From positions 1-13,203 of the forward strand of contig LFTP01000163.1 of NCBI GenBank assembly GCA_001513395.1: 13,203 nucleotides of DNA, read 5' to 3'. How positions within the stretch are numbered: position 1 is the first letter of the stretch; each line of letters begins with the position of its first letter. Made by a program: the position numbers and the translations under genes. Below, one piece after another: positions 5,508 to 13,199 of the stretch. The notes below the pieces were generated by a model. The model did no database searches and had not been told where the DNA came from. It worked only from the letters and a program-made list of their open reading frames with translations. Source of the stretch: Clostridia bacterium DTU080 (GTDB lineage Bacteria; Bacillota; Limnochordia; DTU080).

Positions 5508-6935
5508 ATGACCTATGACGTCATAATCGTGGGAGCCGGACCGGCTGCCATTTACGCGGCCTATGAGCTTTCGTTGCTCAAGCCTCAGTTGAATATAGTG
5601 ATTCTTGAGAAAGGACGTTCTCTGGAAAAGCGCCATTGTCCCATGCGTGACGGCAAGATCAATAAATGCCCTCCGGCCAGCGACGGAAAAGAGCATCCGG
5701 GTTGCATTCCCGCCTGCTCGATCACTGCGGGCTGGGGCGGCGCCGGTGCCTACAGTGACGGGAAATTCAACCTCACTACGCAGTTTGGAGGCTGGCTCCA
5801 GGAGTATATGGCACCGTCAAAACTGATGCGGCTCATCGAATACGTTGATCGCATCAACCTGGATCATGGCGCCACCACATCCACCACCAACCCTGACACC
5901 CCGCAGGTCGCGTCCATTGAGCGCCGCGCGGCCTCCGCCGGACTCAAGCTTCTTAAGGCACGCATCCGGCATCTGGGTACTGAAGAAAACCTAAAAATCC
6001 TGCAGAACCTGTATGACACCCTCAAACAACGGGTGGAGATCCGCTTTCAGACACCCGTTCAAGACATACTGATCGAAAAAAGAACGCAGGGAAGTCGGAT
6101 CAGAGGTGTCTTGTTAGAGAACGGACAGGAGCTTTGGGCGGATAGGGTCATCTTGGCTCCCGGTCGTGACGGCGCTGAATGGTTGTCGGATGTGCTCAAA
6201 TCCCACGGATTGACCATGATCAGCAATCAAGTGGATATCGGCGCCCGGATCGAAACCACCAACCTGATCATGCATGAGATTAACGAACACCTCTACGAGG
6301 CCAAATTCATCTTCAACTCCTCGGTCGGCACAAGGGTTCGCACTTTCTGCTCTAACCCGAGCGGTCATGTGGTGATCGAAAACCACGGAGGGGTCATGAC
6401 AGCCAACGGACACGCCTTCCATGATCCCAATCTGGGGAGCCAGAATACGAACTTCGCTCTCCTGGTGTCCCACGTCTTCACCGAACCCTTCGATAAACCT
6501 ATCGAATATGCCAAAGAGATCAGTCGCAGGGCCAATGATCTGTCCAACGGGTCGGTGATCGTTCAAAAATACGGTGATATCATGCGCAGTCGTCGTTCGA
6601 CTGTAAAGAGAATCCAGGAAGGATTCGTAGAGCCAACACTCAAGGAAGCGGTCCCGGGCGATTTGGGCCTGGTGCTTCCCTACAACACTATGAAAGCGAT
6701 CCTGGAGATGATACAGGCACTGGACCATGTCACCCCAGGCCTCGCTTCGGAACACACTCTCTTGTACGGTGTGGAAGCCAAACTCTACAGTGCCCGACCG
6801 CGCCTGACTCCCAACTTCGAGACAGCTATCAGCGGGCTCTTTGCCATCGGTGACGGAGCCGGCATCACACGCAGTCTGGCTCAGGCTTCGGCTTCCGGCG
6901 TTCACGTCGCCCGATATATTTGTGCGACAGAATAG
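5508..6935 (+). CDS. FAD-dependent dehydrogenase, COG2509-type
   Basis: This is a 475-residue two-dinucleotide-fold flavoprotein of an uncharacterised dehydrogenase family. The FAD ADP-binding motif is at the very N-terminus (VIIVGAGPAAIYAAYELS, 5-22), followed by the ribose-binding E34 region (VILEKG). GWGGAGAYSDGKFNL (75-89) is characteristic of the family, and LFAIGDGAGITRSLAQASASG near the C-terminus closes the FAD site. Four cysteines (C44, C54, C66, C70) lie between the Rossmann motif and GWGGAG and could bind a metal or act in redox. I start at the ATG at 5508 rather than the upstream in-frame GTG at 5499: AAGGTG at 5496-5501 has 6-nt spacing to the ATG and overlaps the GTG. The gene follows msrC by 5 nt and is closed by an intrinsic terminator. 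The physiological substrate is unknown. Confidence 0.9.
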   Translation: MTYDVIIVGAGPAAIYAAYELSLLKPQLNIVILEKGRSLEKRHCPMRDGKINKCPPASDGKEHPGCIPACSITAGWGGAGAYSDGKFNLTTQFGGWLQEYMAPSKLMRLIEYVDRINLDHGATTSTTNPDTPQVASIERRAASAGLKLLKARIRHLGTEENLKILQNLYDTLKQRVEIRFQTPVQDILIEKRTQGSRIRGVLLENGQELWADRVILAPGRDGAEWLSDVLKSHGLTMISNQVDIGARIETTNLIMHEINEHLYEAKFIFNSSVGTRVRTFCSNPSGHVVIENHGGVMTANGHAFHDPNLGSQNTNFALLVSHVFTEPFDKPIEYAKEISRRANDLSNGSVIVQKYGDIMRSRRSTVKRIQEGFVEPTLKEAVPGDLGLVLPYNTMKAILEMIQALDHVTPGLASEHTLLYGVEAKLYSARPRLTPNFETAISGLFAIGDGAGITRSLAQASASGVHVARYICATE

Positions 6936-6938
6936 AAG

Positions 6939-6978
6939 ACGGGGTGCTCGGCCCCGAGAGGCCATGCACCCCGTTTTT
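6939..6978 (+). terminator. intrinsic terminator of the thioesterase-msrC-oxidoreductase unit
   Basis: ACGGGGTGC 6939-6947 pairs with GCACCCCGT 6966-6974 (9 bp, GC-rich). The 18-nt loop can itself fold through CTCG/CGAG. The stem is followed directly by TTTTT (6974-6978). It lies 3 nt after the stop at 6933-6935. The convergent minus-strand gene ends at 6996; the T-run serves only the plus direction. Confidence 0.9.
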
Positions 6979-6995
6979 CACTTCACCCGCTTCTT

Positions 6996-8357
6996 TTACT
7001 CCGCCAGCTTTTTCAAGATCCGCTCTCGCAGTATGTCCGCTAACGTCGGGCTACCGATCTCCTGCAGCTCGTAGCGCACGCGCACATGAGGCTTGGCCAA
7101 TTTGAGGACCCTTCCCAGATCGATCGGCGTACCGATCACGGCCACGTCAGCGGGCGTGTTGTTGATGCTTTGCTCCAACTCCCGAATCTGTTGAGCACCG
7201 TAGCCCATAGCCGGCAACACATCCGCCAGATGGGGGTATGCGGCAAAAGTGCTCTGCAAAGAGCCTACGGCATAGGGCCGCGGATCAATCAACTCCGCCT
7301 GCGCGTTGCGGGCGGCAATGACGCCAGCTCCATAGCCCATGCCGCCGTGGGTTAGCGTCGGACCGTCTTCTACCACGACCACCTTCTTACCCCGGATGGC
7401 TTCAGGATTGTCTACGGTAATGGGAGAGGCTGCCTCAATGATGACTGCCTCAGGATTCGTGCGGCTAGCCGTCTGCCGTACCGCGGCGATCTGATCGGGA
7501 GTGGCTGAGTCTACTTTGTTGATGACGATCACATCCGCCATACGCAGGTTTGTCTCGCCGGGATGATAGGAAGTCTCATGTCCCGCGCGGTGCGGATCAA
7601 CCACAGTGATCATCAAATCTGAGTGGTAAAACGGAAAGTCGTTGTTTCCCCCGTCCCACAAGATACAATCAGCCTCAGCTTGAGCTTGCTCCAGAATCGC
7701 CGCGTAATCAACGCCGGCATAGACCACATTACCTCTGTCGATATGCGGTTCGTACTCTTCGCGCTCTTCTATCGTGCAGTTGTGTTTGTCCAAGTCTTCA
7801 TAGGAGGCAAAACGCTGCACGATCTGCTCCTCGAGTCGGCCATAGGGCATGGGGTGACGGATTACCACTACTTTGAGGCCTTGCTTGGTGAGATACTCCG
7901 CCACTCGGCGAGTCGTCTGGCTCTTGCCGGCACCGGTTCGCACGGCGGTCACGGCGATGACGGGAACCTTGGCTTTGAGCATCGTGCTTTTGGGACCCAG
8001 CAAACGAAAATCAGCTCCGCAGGCCATAGCCTCCGAGGCGAGATGCATGACAGTAGCATGGGAAACGTCACTGTATGCGAAGACTACCTCGTCGACCTGT
8101 TCCCGCCGGATAATATCAGCCATCTCCGATTCCGGTATAATCGGGATGCCTTCCGGATAGCCCTCTCCGGCCAAGACCGCCGGATACGAACGCCCGGCGA
8201 TATCCGGGATCTGCGTGGCAGTGAAGGCCACCACCTTGTACCGCGGATTATCGCGATAGACCACATTGAAGTTATGAAAGTCCCGGCCGGCGGCTCCGAG
8301 GATCAGCACCCGAATGGGGCTCGGCGCGTCGGCATTACTGCTGCGTACTTCTGTCAT
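6996..8357 (-). CDS. COG2403 P-loop GTPase-like protein, cyclic 2,3-diphosphoglycerate synthetase homologue
   Basis: This 453-residue cytoplasmic protein has an N-terminal Rossmann-like domain (VLILGAAGRDFHNFN, 17-31) and a P-loop NTPase domain with VRTGAGKSQTTR (139-150). It also has DGGNND (235-240), VDPHRAGHE (253-261) and the guanine-type motif NKVD (280-283). The layout and length fit the COG2403 family, whose characterised archaeal member makes cyclic 2,3-diphosphoglycerate from 2,3-diphosphoglycerate and ATP. Bacterial members are mostly uncharacterised, so that activity is only a hypothesis here. The P-loop has V where the classical A/G would be, as I recall for this family. The ATG at 8357 follows GGAG with 10 nt of spacing. 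It lies 116 nt downstream of the hydroxyacid dehydrogenase gene on the same strand. Confidence 0.85.
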   Translation of the reverse strand: MTEVRSSNADAPSPIRVLILGAAGRDFHNFNVVYRDNPRYKVVAFTATQIPDIAGRSYPAVLAGEGYPEGIPIIPESEMADIIRREQVDEVVFAYSDVSHATVMHLASEAMACGADFRLLGPKSTMLKAKVPVIAVTAVRTGAGKSQTTRRVAEYLTKQGLKVVVIRHPMPYGRLEEQIVQRFASYEDLDKHNCTIEEREEYEPHIDRGNVVYAGVDYAAILEQAQAEADCILWDGGNNDFPFYHSDLMITVVDPHRAGHETSYHPGETNLRMADVIVINKVDSATPDQIAAVRQTASRTNPEAVIIEAASPITVDNPEAIRGKKVVVVEDGPTLTHGGMGYGAGVIAARNAQAELIDPRPYAVGSLQSTFAAYPHLADVLPAMGYGAQQIRELEQSINNTPADVAVIGTPIDLGRVLKLAKPHVRVRYELQEIGSPTLADILRERILKKLAE

Positions 8358-8395
8358 TGCAGACCATCTCCACTCGTTCTTTCCGGACTTATCGC

Positions 8396-8424
8396 ATCAT
8401 ACCTAGATTAGGAGCCTTGCTCCT
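8396..8424 (-). promoter_or_regulatory. hairpin and possible -10 box before the COG2403 gene
   Basis: On the minus strand a perfect 6-bp hairpin (AGGAGC/GCTCCT, 8410-8424, 3-nt loop) is followed by TATGAT at 8401-8396 (5 of 6 to the -10 consensus). No -35 box matches at 17 nt, and no T-run follows the hairpin. The 116-nt gap is long enough for an internal promoter or processing site. This is weak support only. Confidence 0.25.
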
Positions 8425-8473
8425 GCTGAGATTACTCGGTCACCGGGCCCAAACCCTGTCGCGAAGCGCGGAT

Positions 8474-9478
8474 TCAGGTCATGATATCGTATTTTTCCAC
8501 CGTAACTTGCGCCAGAACCGGCTCATTGGCCAGGTACCGGCGAATGTTGTCCACCGCCATACGTCCCATGTCGACATAACGATCGATCGTCGGCCCAGCC
8601 TGATGCGGGAAAAGCAACAGTCGCTCGAGTCCCCGGAACGGAGAATCCGCAGGCAGTGGTTCCTTTTCATACACATCCAAAGCGACCCACAGTCGACCCG
8701 CCCGGAGCTCTTCCACCAAGTCGTCTTCGTTGATCAGGGCCGCTCGGGCCGTGTTCACCAAGACTCCGTCATCCGGCAACAGACGCAGCATCTCTTTGTT
8801 CACTATACCCGTTGTCTCTTCCGTACGGGCCGCATGCAACGAGATGATGTCGCAGGTCTCAAACAGAGTGCGCACCTGCTCAACGCGCTCCACACCGAGA
8901 GCGGCAAAAAAATCTTCGGGTACATACGGATCGTACGCTTTTATCGTCACGTTAAACGGCTTCAACAAATGGACCAGTTCGCGGGCGATGGCTCCAAAGC
9001 CCAAAAGACCTACGCGGCGCTCAAAGAGGCTGTGAGGCCACGGCACACCCCGGCGATAGCCGCCCCGGTTGTGCAACTCCTCCTGAATGGGGCGCACACG
9101 CCGCAGACAAGCCAGAATCATCATCAATGAAGCCTCAGCTATCGTCCGACTTATGGACGAACCCCAATTGGTCACCAACACGCCTTGTTCAAACAACTCG
9201 CGGGGGATGACACCGCGCACCCCTCCGGTAACGTGGCAGATGTATCTGAGCTTACCTCGCTGAGCCAGATCAGCGGGCAACATGGGCGTGCCCCACCCTG
9301 TCAGCAGAATTTCGGCCTCATACAGCTCCGCCAAATACTCGGGATCGCTTGTCTGCCCCGGCGACGGCTTCGGTATGGCCCGGTAATCAACCAGGCTGCG
9401 CAACTCATCCAATAGCGGAGGAGGAAACATGGCCGCGAATCGCTCCTCGCCGGGGTAGAACACATTCAACAAACGCAT
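8474..9478 (-). CDS. D-2-hydroxyacid dehydrogenase, NAD-dependent
   Basis: This 334-residue cytoplasmic oxidoreductase interconverts a 2-oxoacid and a D-2-hydroxyacid. The nucleotide-binding loop is RVGLLGFGAIARELV (155-169), where the third glycine of GxGxxG is replaced by Ala165. D183 (AYDPYVP) is the likely NAD-ribose ligand and suggests NAD preference. The catalytic triad is complete: R245 in VNTARAALIN, E273 in YEKEPLP and H292 in FPHQAG. The common 'RG' after the catalytic Arg is 'RA' here. The length is typical. The ATG at 9478 follows AGGAGG at 9494-9489 with a 10-nt gap. It is preceded by an unusually long structured leader and followed by the COG2403 gene. The substrate cannot be set: phosphoglycerate, glyoxylate or hydroxypyruvate, or a product of glycan breakdown are options. 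Confidence 0.93.
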   Translation of the reverse strand: MRLLNVFYPGEERFAAMFPPPLLDELRSLVDYRAIPKPSPGQTSDPEYLAELYEAEILLTGWGTPMLPADLAQRGKLRYICHVTGGVRGVIPRELFEQGVLVTNWGSSISRTIAEASLMMILACLRRVRPIQEELHNRGGYRRGVPWPHSLFERRVGLLGFGAIARELVHLLKPFNVTIKAYDPYVPEDFFAALGVERVEQVRTLFETCDIISLHAARTEETTGIVNKEMLRLLPDDGVLVNTARAALINEDDLVEELRAGRLWVALDVYEKEPLPADSPFRGLERLLLFPHQAGPTIDRYVDMGRMAVDNIRRYLANEPVLAQVTVEKYDIMT

Positions 9479-9797
9479 ACGACATACACCTCCTCAAAAG
9501 CACCACCGACGGTGCAGTCCCGCCGGATCGCTTTGGCGGGGATGGGATGATCGGCGGAGATTCTTCGTTAACCCCGGGGGTTGCATACAAGACGCAGGAG
9601 TGCATTTAGACACCCCTGCTCATCTTCCGCACACCTGTTAAGATATCACACACCGGAGCACCATAGCGATCCCCTGAGCAGTGTTTCCATGAAAATATCG
9701 CCGATCGGCCGTCTTTCCATCCGCTCGGGCGTTGAGAATCTCAGTCGCCCAAACCCAAGCACTTCAGCTTAGTTGAGCCGATCTCCGTATCTTACAC
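9479..9797 (-). other. structured intergenic leader upstream of the hydroxyacid dehydrogenase
   Basis: There is no credible gene in this stretch. In minus-strand order it holds an interrupted palindrome, GGGCG..GAG..CTC..CGCCC (9750-9727), and a 10-bp palindrome, GCCGATCGGC (9709-9700). Next come a 9-bp stem at 9619-9611/9602-9594 and a short AACCCC/GGGTT stem (9582-9570). These are followed by a 6-bp CCCGCC/GGCGGG stem (9540-9519) and a 5-bp GCACC/GGTGC stem (9515-9500) with TTTT, directly before the AGGAGG at 9494-9489. I see no match to a riboswitch or T-box I know, and no clear promoter. Confidence 0.45.
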
Positions 9798-9842
9798 GTG
9801 ATCGACCTTCCCGAACCGGAAACGGTCGGGAAGGTCGATCAC
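9798..9842 (-). terminator. very strong hairpin after the beta-propeller gene, no U-tract
   Basis: GTGATCGACCTTCCCG 9798-9813 pairs perfectly with CGGGAAGGTCGATCAC 9827-9842 (16 bp). After a bulged A9814 a further 4 bp (ACCG/CGGT) close on a GAAA loop (9819-9822). It starts 20 nt beyond the stop of the minus-strand propeller gene. No T-run follows on the minus strand, so it is either a non-canonical terminator, a 3'-stabilising stem or a dispersed repeat. It shares its 12-nt arm with the hairpin at 484-526. Confidence 0.6.
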
Positions 9843-9862
9843 ACTAAGGCTCATTGTGTTTC

Positions 9863-10813
9863 TTAATCGTTTTTCACCTTGAAGACACGAGCGATACCGC
9901 CCTGACCCGTGCGCTGATCGAGCACGCACAACAGGCTACCGTCCGGGCTTACGGCAATGCCCGAAGTCTCCGTCTGCATCTGGAAATCAGCCGGACGCCA
10001 TGTCTTTTCTATCGTTCCGTCAGATCTCAAAATGCTTACCGCTACATCATAGCGTCCGTAGTGAGCCACGTAAATCCGGCCTGAGCCGTCAGCGACCACG
10101 TGGTACGGATCACCGATCGTCTCGTTCAAAACCTTGACCTGTCCCTCGGCCGCGGTGATCAAGTAGACACCGCTGCTGCCAAAGGAACCTACCAGCAGAT
10201 CGCCGTCGGGACTTATCCCCGGTTGCCTCAGATCTTTGCCGATACTGACATGGCCGTTTGTTCCCCATTCCGTGACGGGCACCAACTTGCCGTCCTCCAA
10301 GCGAAACTTGTAGACGCCTCCGCGACCTTGGCGATCGGTAACATACACTTCTCCTGCGGGTGAAACGGCAACGCCTTCGGGAGCCACTACCCCGTAACTC
10401 GACAGATCATACGAAGCCTTCAGCTGAAGATCCGCCGAGTAAACAGCCAGAAACGGTTCCGTCAAAGGAGCCCAGACATCGCCCTGGGAGTCGACCCAGA
10501 CTGCCTTACCATAGGCTCCGGGATGTACTTGCGTGAGGTCAGCTGTGGCGACCACCTTCTGCGAAGCGATGTCGATCTTCACCAGCCAGCGATCCTGTAT
10601 ACCGGCGCCGTACAGGCTTTTCAAATCAGGCGAAAGGCTCAGCCCCCGAGCGCTCCTTGAGGGCGATGACACAATCCCACTAGCGATGAGTTCCAGATCG
10701 GCAGCCAAGGTCGAAAAAGCGAACAGACACCAAATGCAACTGACGACAAGCATGATTCGGGCTGTCAACTTCCTTTTCTCACGGCACCACATGGGCTCAT
10801 ACCAGCCTTTCAT
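9863..10813 (-). CDS. secreted beta-propeller (NHL/SMP-30-like) repeat protein
   Basis: The protein is about 316 residues from the chosen ATG at 10813. A basic stretch (REKRKLTAR) followed by IMLVVSCIWCLFAFSTLAA is a convincing signal peptide, so the protein is probably exported. The mature part is a series of about six similar strands-and-turns blades with recurring phrases: GLSLSPDLKSLYGAG, AVWVDSQGDVWAP, GVAVSPAGEVYVTD, PGISPDGDLLVGS, HVVADGSGRIYVAHY and GIAVSPDGSLLCVLD. These are typical of NHL or SMP-30-type propellers, which bind ligands or hydrolyse lactones; no catalytic residues can be assigned. The start is uncertain: ATGs at 10888 (AAAGG directly adjacent), 10885 and 10792 are alternatives. 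The lyase gene ends at 10911, at most about 100 nt upstream, so the pair is probably cotranscribed. Confidence 0.82.
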   Translation of the reverse strand: MKGWYEPMWCREKRKLTARIMLVVSCIWCLFAFSTLAADLELIASGIVSSPSRSARGLSLSPDLKSLYGAGIQDRWLVKIDIASQKVVATADLTQVHPGAYGKAVWVDSQGDVWAPLTEPFLAVYSADLQLKASYDLSSYGVVAPEGVAVSPAGEVYVTDRQGRGGVYKFRLEDGKLVPVTEWGTNGHVSIGKDLRQPGISPDGDLLVGSFGSSGVYLITAAEGQVKVLNETIGDPYHVVADGSGRIYVAHYGRYDVAVSILRSDGTIEKTWRPADFQMQTETSGIAVSPDGSLLCVLDQRTGQGGIARVFKVKND

Positions 10814-10910
10814 TTCTTGTTTTTCAGGACGTTCCTCGGATCGCGAAGGTACTCTTTTTCCAATGAATTCTTCCTGCCCTGACATCATCCTTTCGGACAA
10901 CCGCGAAAGA

Positions 10911-13199
10911 CTACAACTCGATACGTATGAGACCGTCCTCATACGTCCAAGTCCGCAAGCGTCGGCCGTTGGCGGTGACACTGACCGGTTGAACGGCGGC
11001 GCTCAACTGCAATACACCAGCGCCGGCTTCTTCGTCTATCTGCAGCTCAAGATACAGGCCATCTTCAGATGCGTGCCATGTCACGGCACAGTCTATCGGC
11101 GCATCAGCGTGCATCAATGGGCGGCCATCTCGGTCAATCCGCCGTCCGCCGATGACCATGAATCCTTCCGTTGCCTTGTCTTGCCAGATGGCCAATGCTG
11201 TGGCATCGGCGACGTAATCCTCCACGGAGAGAAGCGATGCCTCATCATCCCTAAAGACGACGGAATAGAGGCGCTCCAACCCTTCCACAGTAACGCCGTG
11301 ACCGTTAGTGACCTCTAAAGACCGTGTGACCGGCGGCTCTTTTTCCGCCTCAGCTATGGGGCGGGGAATCAATACGGTCAAGAAGCGGCCTATTCCCGCA
11401 TCGGAACGAGTCCGGGCAGTCAAATGCCACTGATTGGGCTTATGAGCATCGCGATCCTCCGGAGGAACGGTAAACTGATCGGTCAGATCAAAATCCAGCC
11501 TTTCGGGGGCGACAAAGCTTACCCACATCTCAGCCGTTTCCCCGGGGACGCGCACCCGATTCTCTTCGGAGTACACTTCCATTTGGTCCCAAGAATGAAG
11601 CAACCAGTCGTAGGTCGTGTTTGACCGTCCGGACTCCAGCTGATCATAGATGACAATGAGATTCGGCTTTATAAACCACAAATGCCGCAAGAATCGCCGC
11701 AAACGTCCTTGATAGGCTTGCGTCGCATCCCCGAGGACGTAGTCGAATTGGGATCCGAGACTGGCGGTCACGATCTCACCTTTAGCCTCAATGCTTTGCA
11801 CGCCCTGACCCTGACCGTCGATCAATATAGTGTTTTTGGATTTACTCTCCCAGGTCCATGTCCTGTGGTGCGGACTGCCATACCAGGGATAAAGCCCGGA
11901 GGATATCGCCAGAGGCGAGCCGTAGGCTTCGATAATGAAACTGTTTTGCTCAGCGTGACTGTGATTGTGTGATCCGTAGGGACTGCTCTTAAACTTAACG
12001 TGGACGTTGTTGTCCCAATCAAGCATATCGACGTTCATCAGCACCCAACCGACATCCCTAAACCACCGTGACTGCGGGAAATCATCGGGCAATGCGGGCT
12101 CAACGTATTCGTCAGTGGACTCCGGCGCTTTTACATACCCGATGAAGGTGTTTGTCGGTAGGATCGGCATGCGTCCCGTTCCGGAGATCTCTGCGGCATA
12201 CCACTGGAGCGCCGGATCCTTATACGATGTAGCCAGCCAACCGACGACCTGAGCCGAACTCTGGCTGGGAGGGCTGTCGCTGTGATCGCCAAAAGCACCG
12301 AACTTGCTTTTCGGCGGATGGGAGTACAACTTGAAGTATCCGGTGTTACGGAAGAACGGCTTCTGATACAGATCCACTCCTGTGGCGATCTTGAAGGCAT
12401 CCAAGAACTCCAAAACCCAGGAGATATAGGACTGCCAGTAGCTGACACCCTGAGACCAGCCGCCCTCGTCGCCCCCGAAGGCCGGGTATTTCAACACGAA
12501 AAGCGAGACAATGTAGTCGAACCACTCCTCCGCCTCGGGGATCTCTCCCATGAAGGCGATGGCCGCTTCACCCAAAAAGCCCATGGAGCGTACCAAGTGG
12601 TTGTCCAAAAGATGCTCCTCAAAACGGCGGTTGCGCATGGTCACGTAGACGTCATTGCCGCGCTCTCGCATCGTCTTTCGCACCAGTTCCCGTTCCTCTT
12701 CGCTGAGCAAAGGATACAGCCAGTCATAGGCCCTGCTCATTCCGTACAGCAAGCGCATCGATATTTCGTCATTCAAGGCGCGACCGCTTGTGCCATAGGG
12801 ATCCCACCGGGCGACATGCAGTAGCAGCTCCTTTCCGGCCTGACCATAGGCCTCGTCTTCGGAGATCAAATAGGCAAAACCAAGGGCATGCAATCTCCTC
12901 AGAACGTCACTGGCTATGGATATTCCCTCTCGCCAAGCGGTGATCTCCAACTCCCCACCGGGTTTTGCGTTGGGCGGTTCGGGAGGCAGTAATGCCACAC
13001 GGGCCGAGAGTGCCTCCTTCGTGATGTTCGTCCAGATGACACGAGTGAGCAGACTGCGCTGACGTTTTTCTCGCAAGTCGGCCAAAGTCTCCGGACGAAC
13101 GAATAGACGCGGGTGCTCAGACGGGATACGAGAACGCATCTCCTCGAGAGACGGTACATCAAAGGTGGCCTGAGACAGGTCAAATTTCAAAGGAACCAC
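10911..13199 (-). CDS. heparinase II/III-family polysaccharide lyase (DUF4962-type N-terminus), 5' end at window edge
   Basis: This protein of about 762 residues has an alpha/alpha-toroid half (about 20-370; HPRLFVRPETLADLRE at 29-44) and an antiparallel beta-sandwich half (from about 385). Residues matching the heparinase II active site are visible: N200-H201 in LLDNHLV, Y254 in SQGVSYWQSY, and the histidine cluster H411, H413 and H415 in GSHNHSHAEQNSF. Zn-site candidates lie in the SPHHRTWT region (H444-H445). Such enzymes cleave uronic-acid-containing glycans (heparan, alginate, ulvan-like) by beta-elimination; the substrate is not readable here. No signal peptide is visible. The frame is open to the window edge. 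The GTG at 13199 touches GGGAG, so the real start may be upstream or at the TTG at 13190, which has better spacing. The beta-propeller gene follows immediately. Confidence 0.88.
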   Translation of the reverse strand: MVPLKFDLSQATFDVPSLEEMRSRIPSEHPRLFVRPETLADLREKRQRSLLTRVIWTNITKEALSARVALLPPEPPNAKPGGELEITAWREGISIASDVLRRLHALGFAYLISEDEAYGQAGKELLLHVARWDPYGTSGRALNDEISMRLLYGMSRAYDWLYPLLSEEERELVRKTMRERGNDVYVTMRNRRFEEHLLDNHLVRSMGFLGEAAIAFMGEIPEAEEWFDYIVSLFVLKYPAFGGDEGGWSQGVSYWQSYISWVLEFLDAFKIATGVDLYQKPFFRNTGYFKLYSHPPKSKFGAFGDHSDSPPSQSSAQVVGWLATSYKDPALQWYAAEISGTGRMPILPTNTFIGYVKAPESTDEYVEPALPDDFPQSRWFRDVGWVLMNVDMLDWDNNVHVKFKSSPYGSHNHSHAEQNSFIIEAYGSPLAISSGLYPWYGSPHHRTWTWESKSKNTILIDGQGQGVQSIEAKGEIVTASLGSQFDYVLGDATQAYQGRLRRFLRHLWFIKPNLIVIYDQLESGRSNTTYDWLLHSWDQMEVYSEENRVRVPGETAEMWVSFVAPERLDFDLTDQFTVPPEDRDAHKPNQWHLTARTRSDAGIGRFLTVLIPRPIAEAEKEPPVTRSLEVTNGHGVTVEGLERLYSVVFRDDEASLLSVEDYVADATALAIWQDKATEGFMVIGGRRIDRDGRPLMHADAPIDCAVTWHASEDGLYLELQIDEEAGAGVLQLSAAVQPVSVTANGRRLRTWTYEDGLIRIEL

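Noticed and set aside
6114..6965. Minus-strand 283-codon frame antisense to the COG2509 gene
   Set aside because: It mirrors the codon pattern of the flavoprotein gene and runs through its terminator; a shadow frame.
7623..9130. Plus-strand frames of 262 and 257 codons opposite the COG2403 and dehydrogenase genes
   Set aside because: Both are antisense to genes with clear catalytic motifs and have no domain of their own.
9405..9605. Minus-strand 66-codon frame in the dehydrogenase leader
   Set aside because: Its start lies in the loop of a stem, no ribosome binding site is visible, and it overlaps the dehydrogenase start out of frame.
9479..9797. Known riboswitch or T-box in the dehydrogenase leader
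   Set aside because: I looked for SAM, glycine and T-box core motifs and found none; the stems are therefore left unassigned.
10533..11318. Plus-strand 261-codon frame spanning the lyase-propeller junction
   Set aside because: Shadow of two well-supported minus-strand genes; no recognisable motif.
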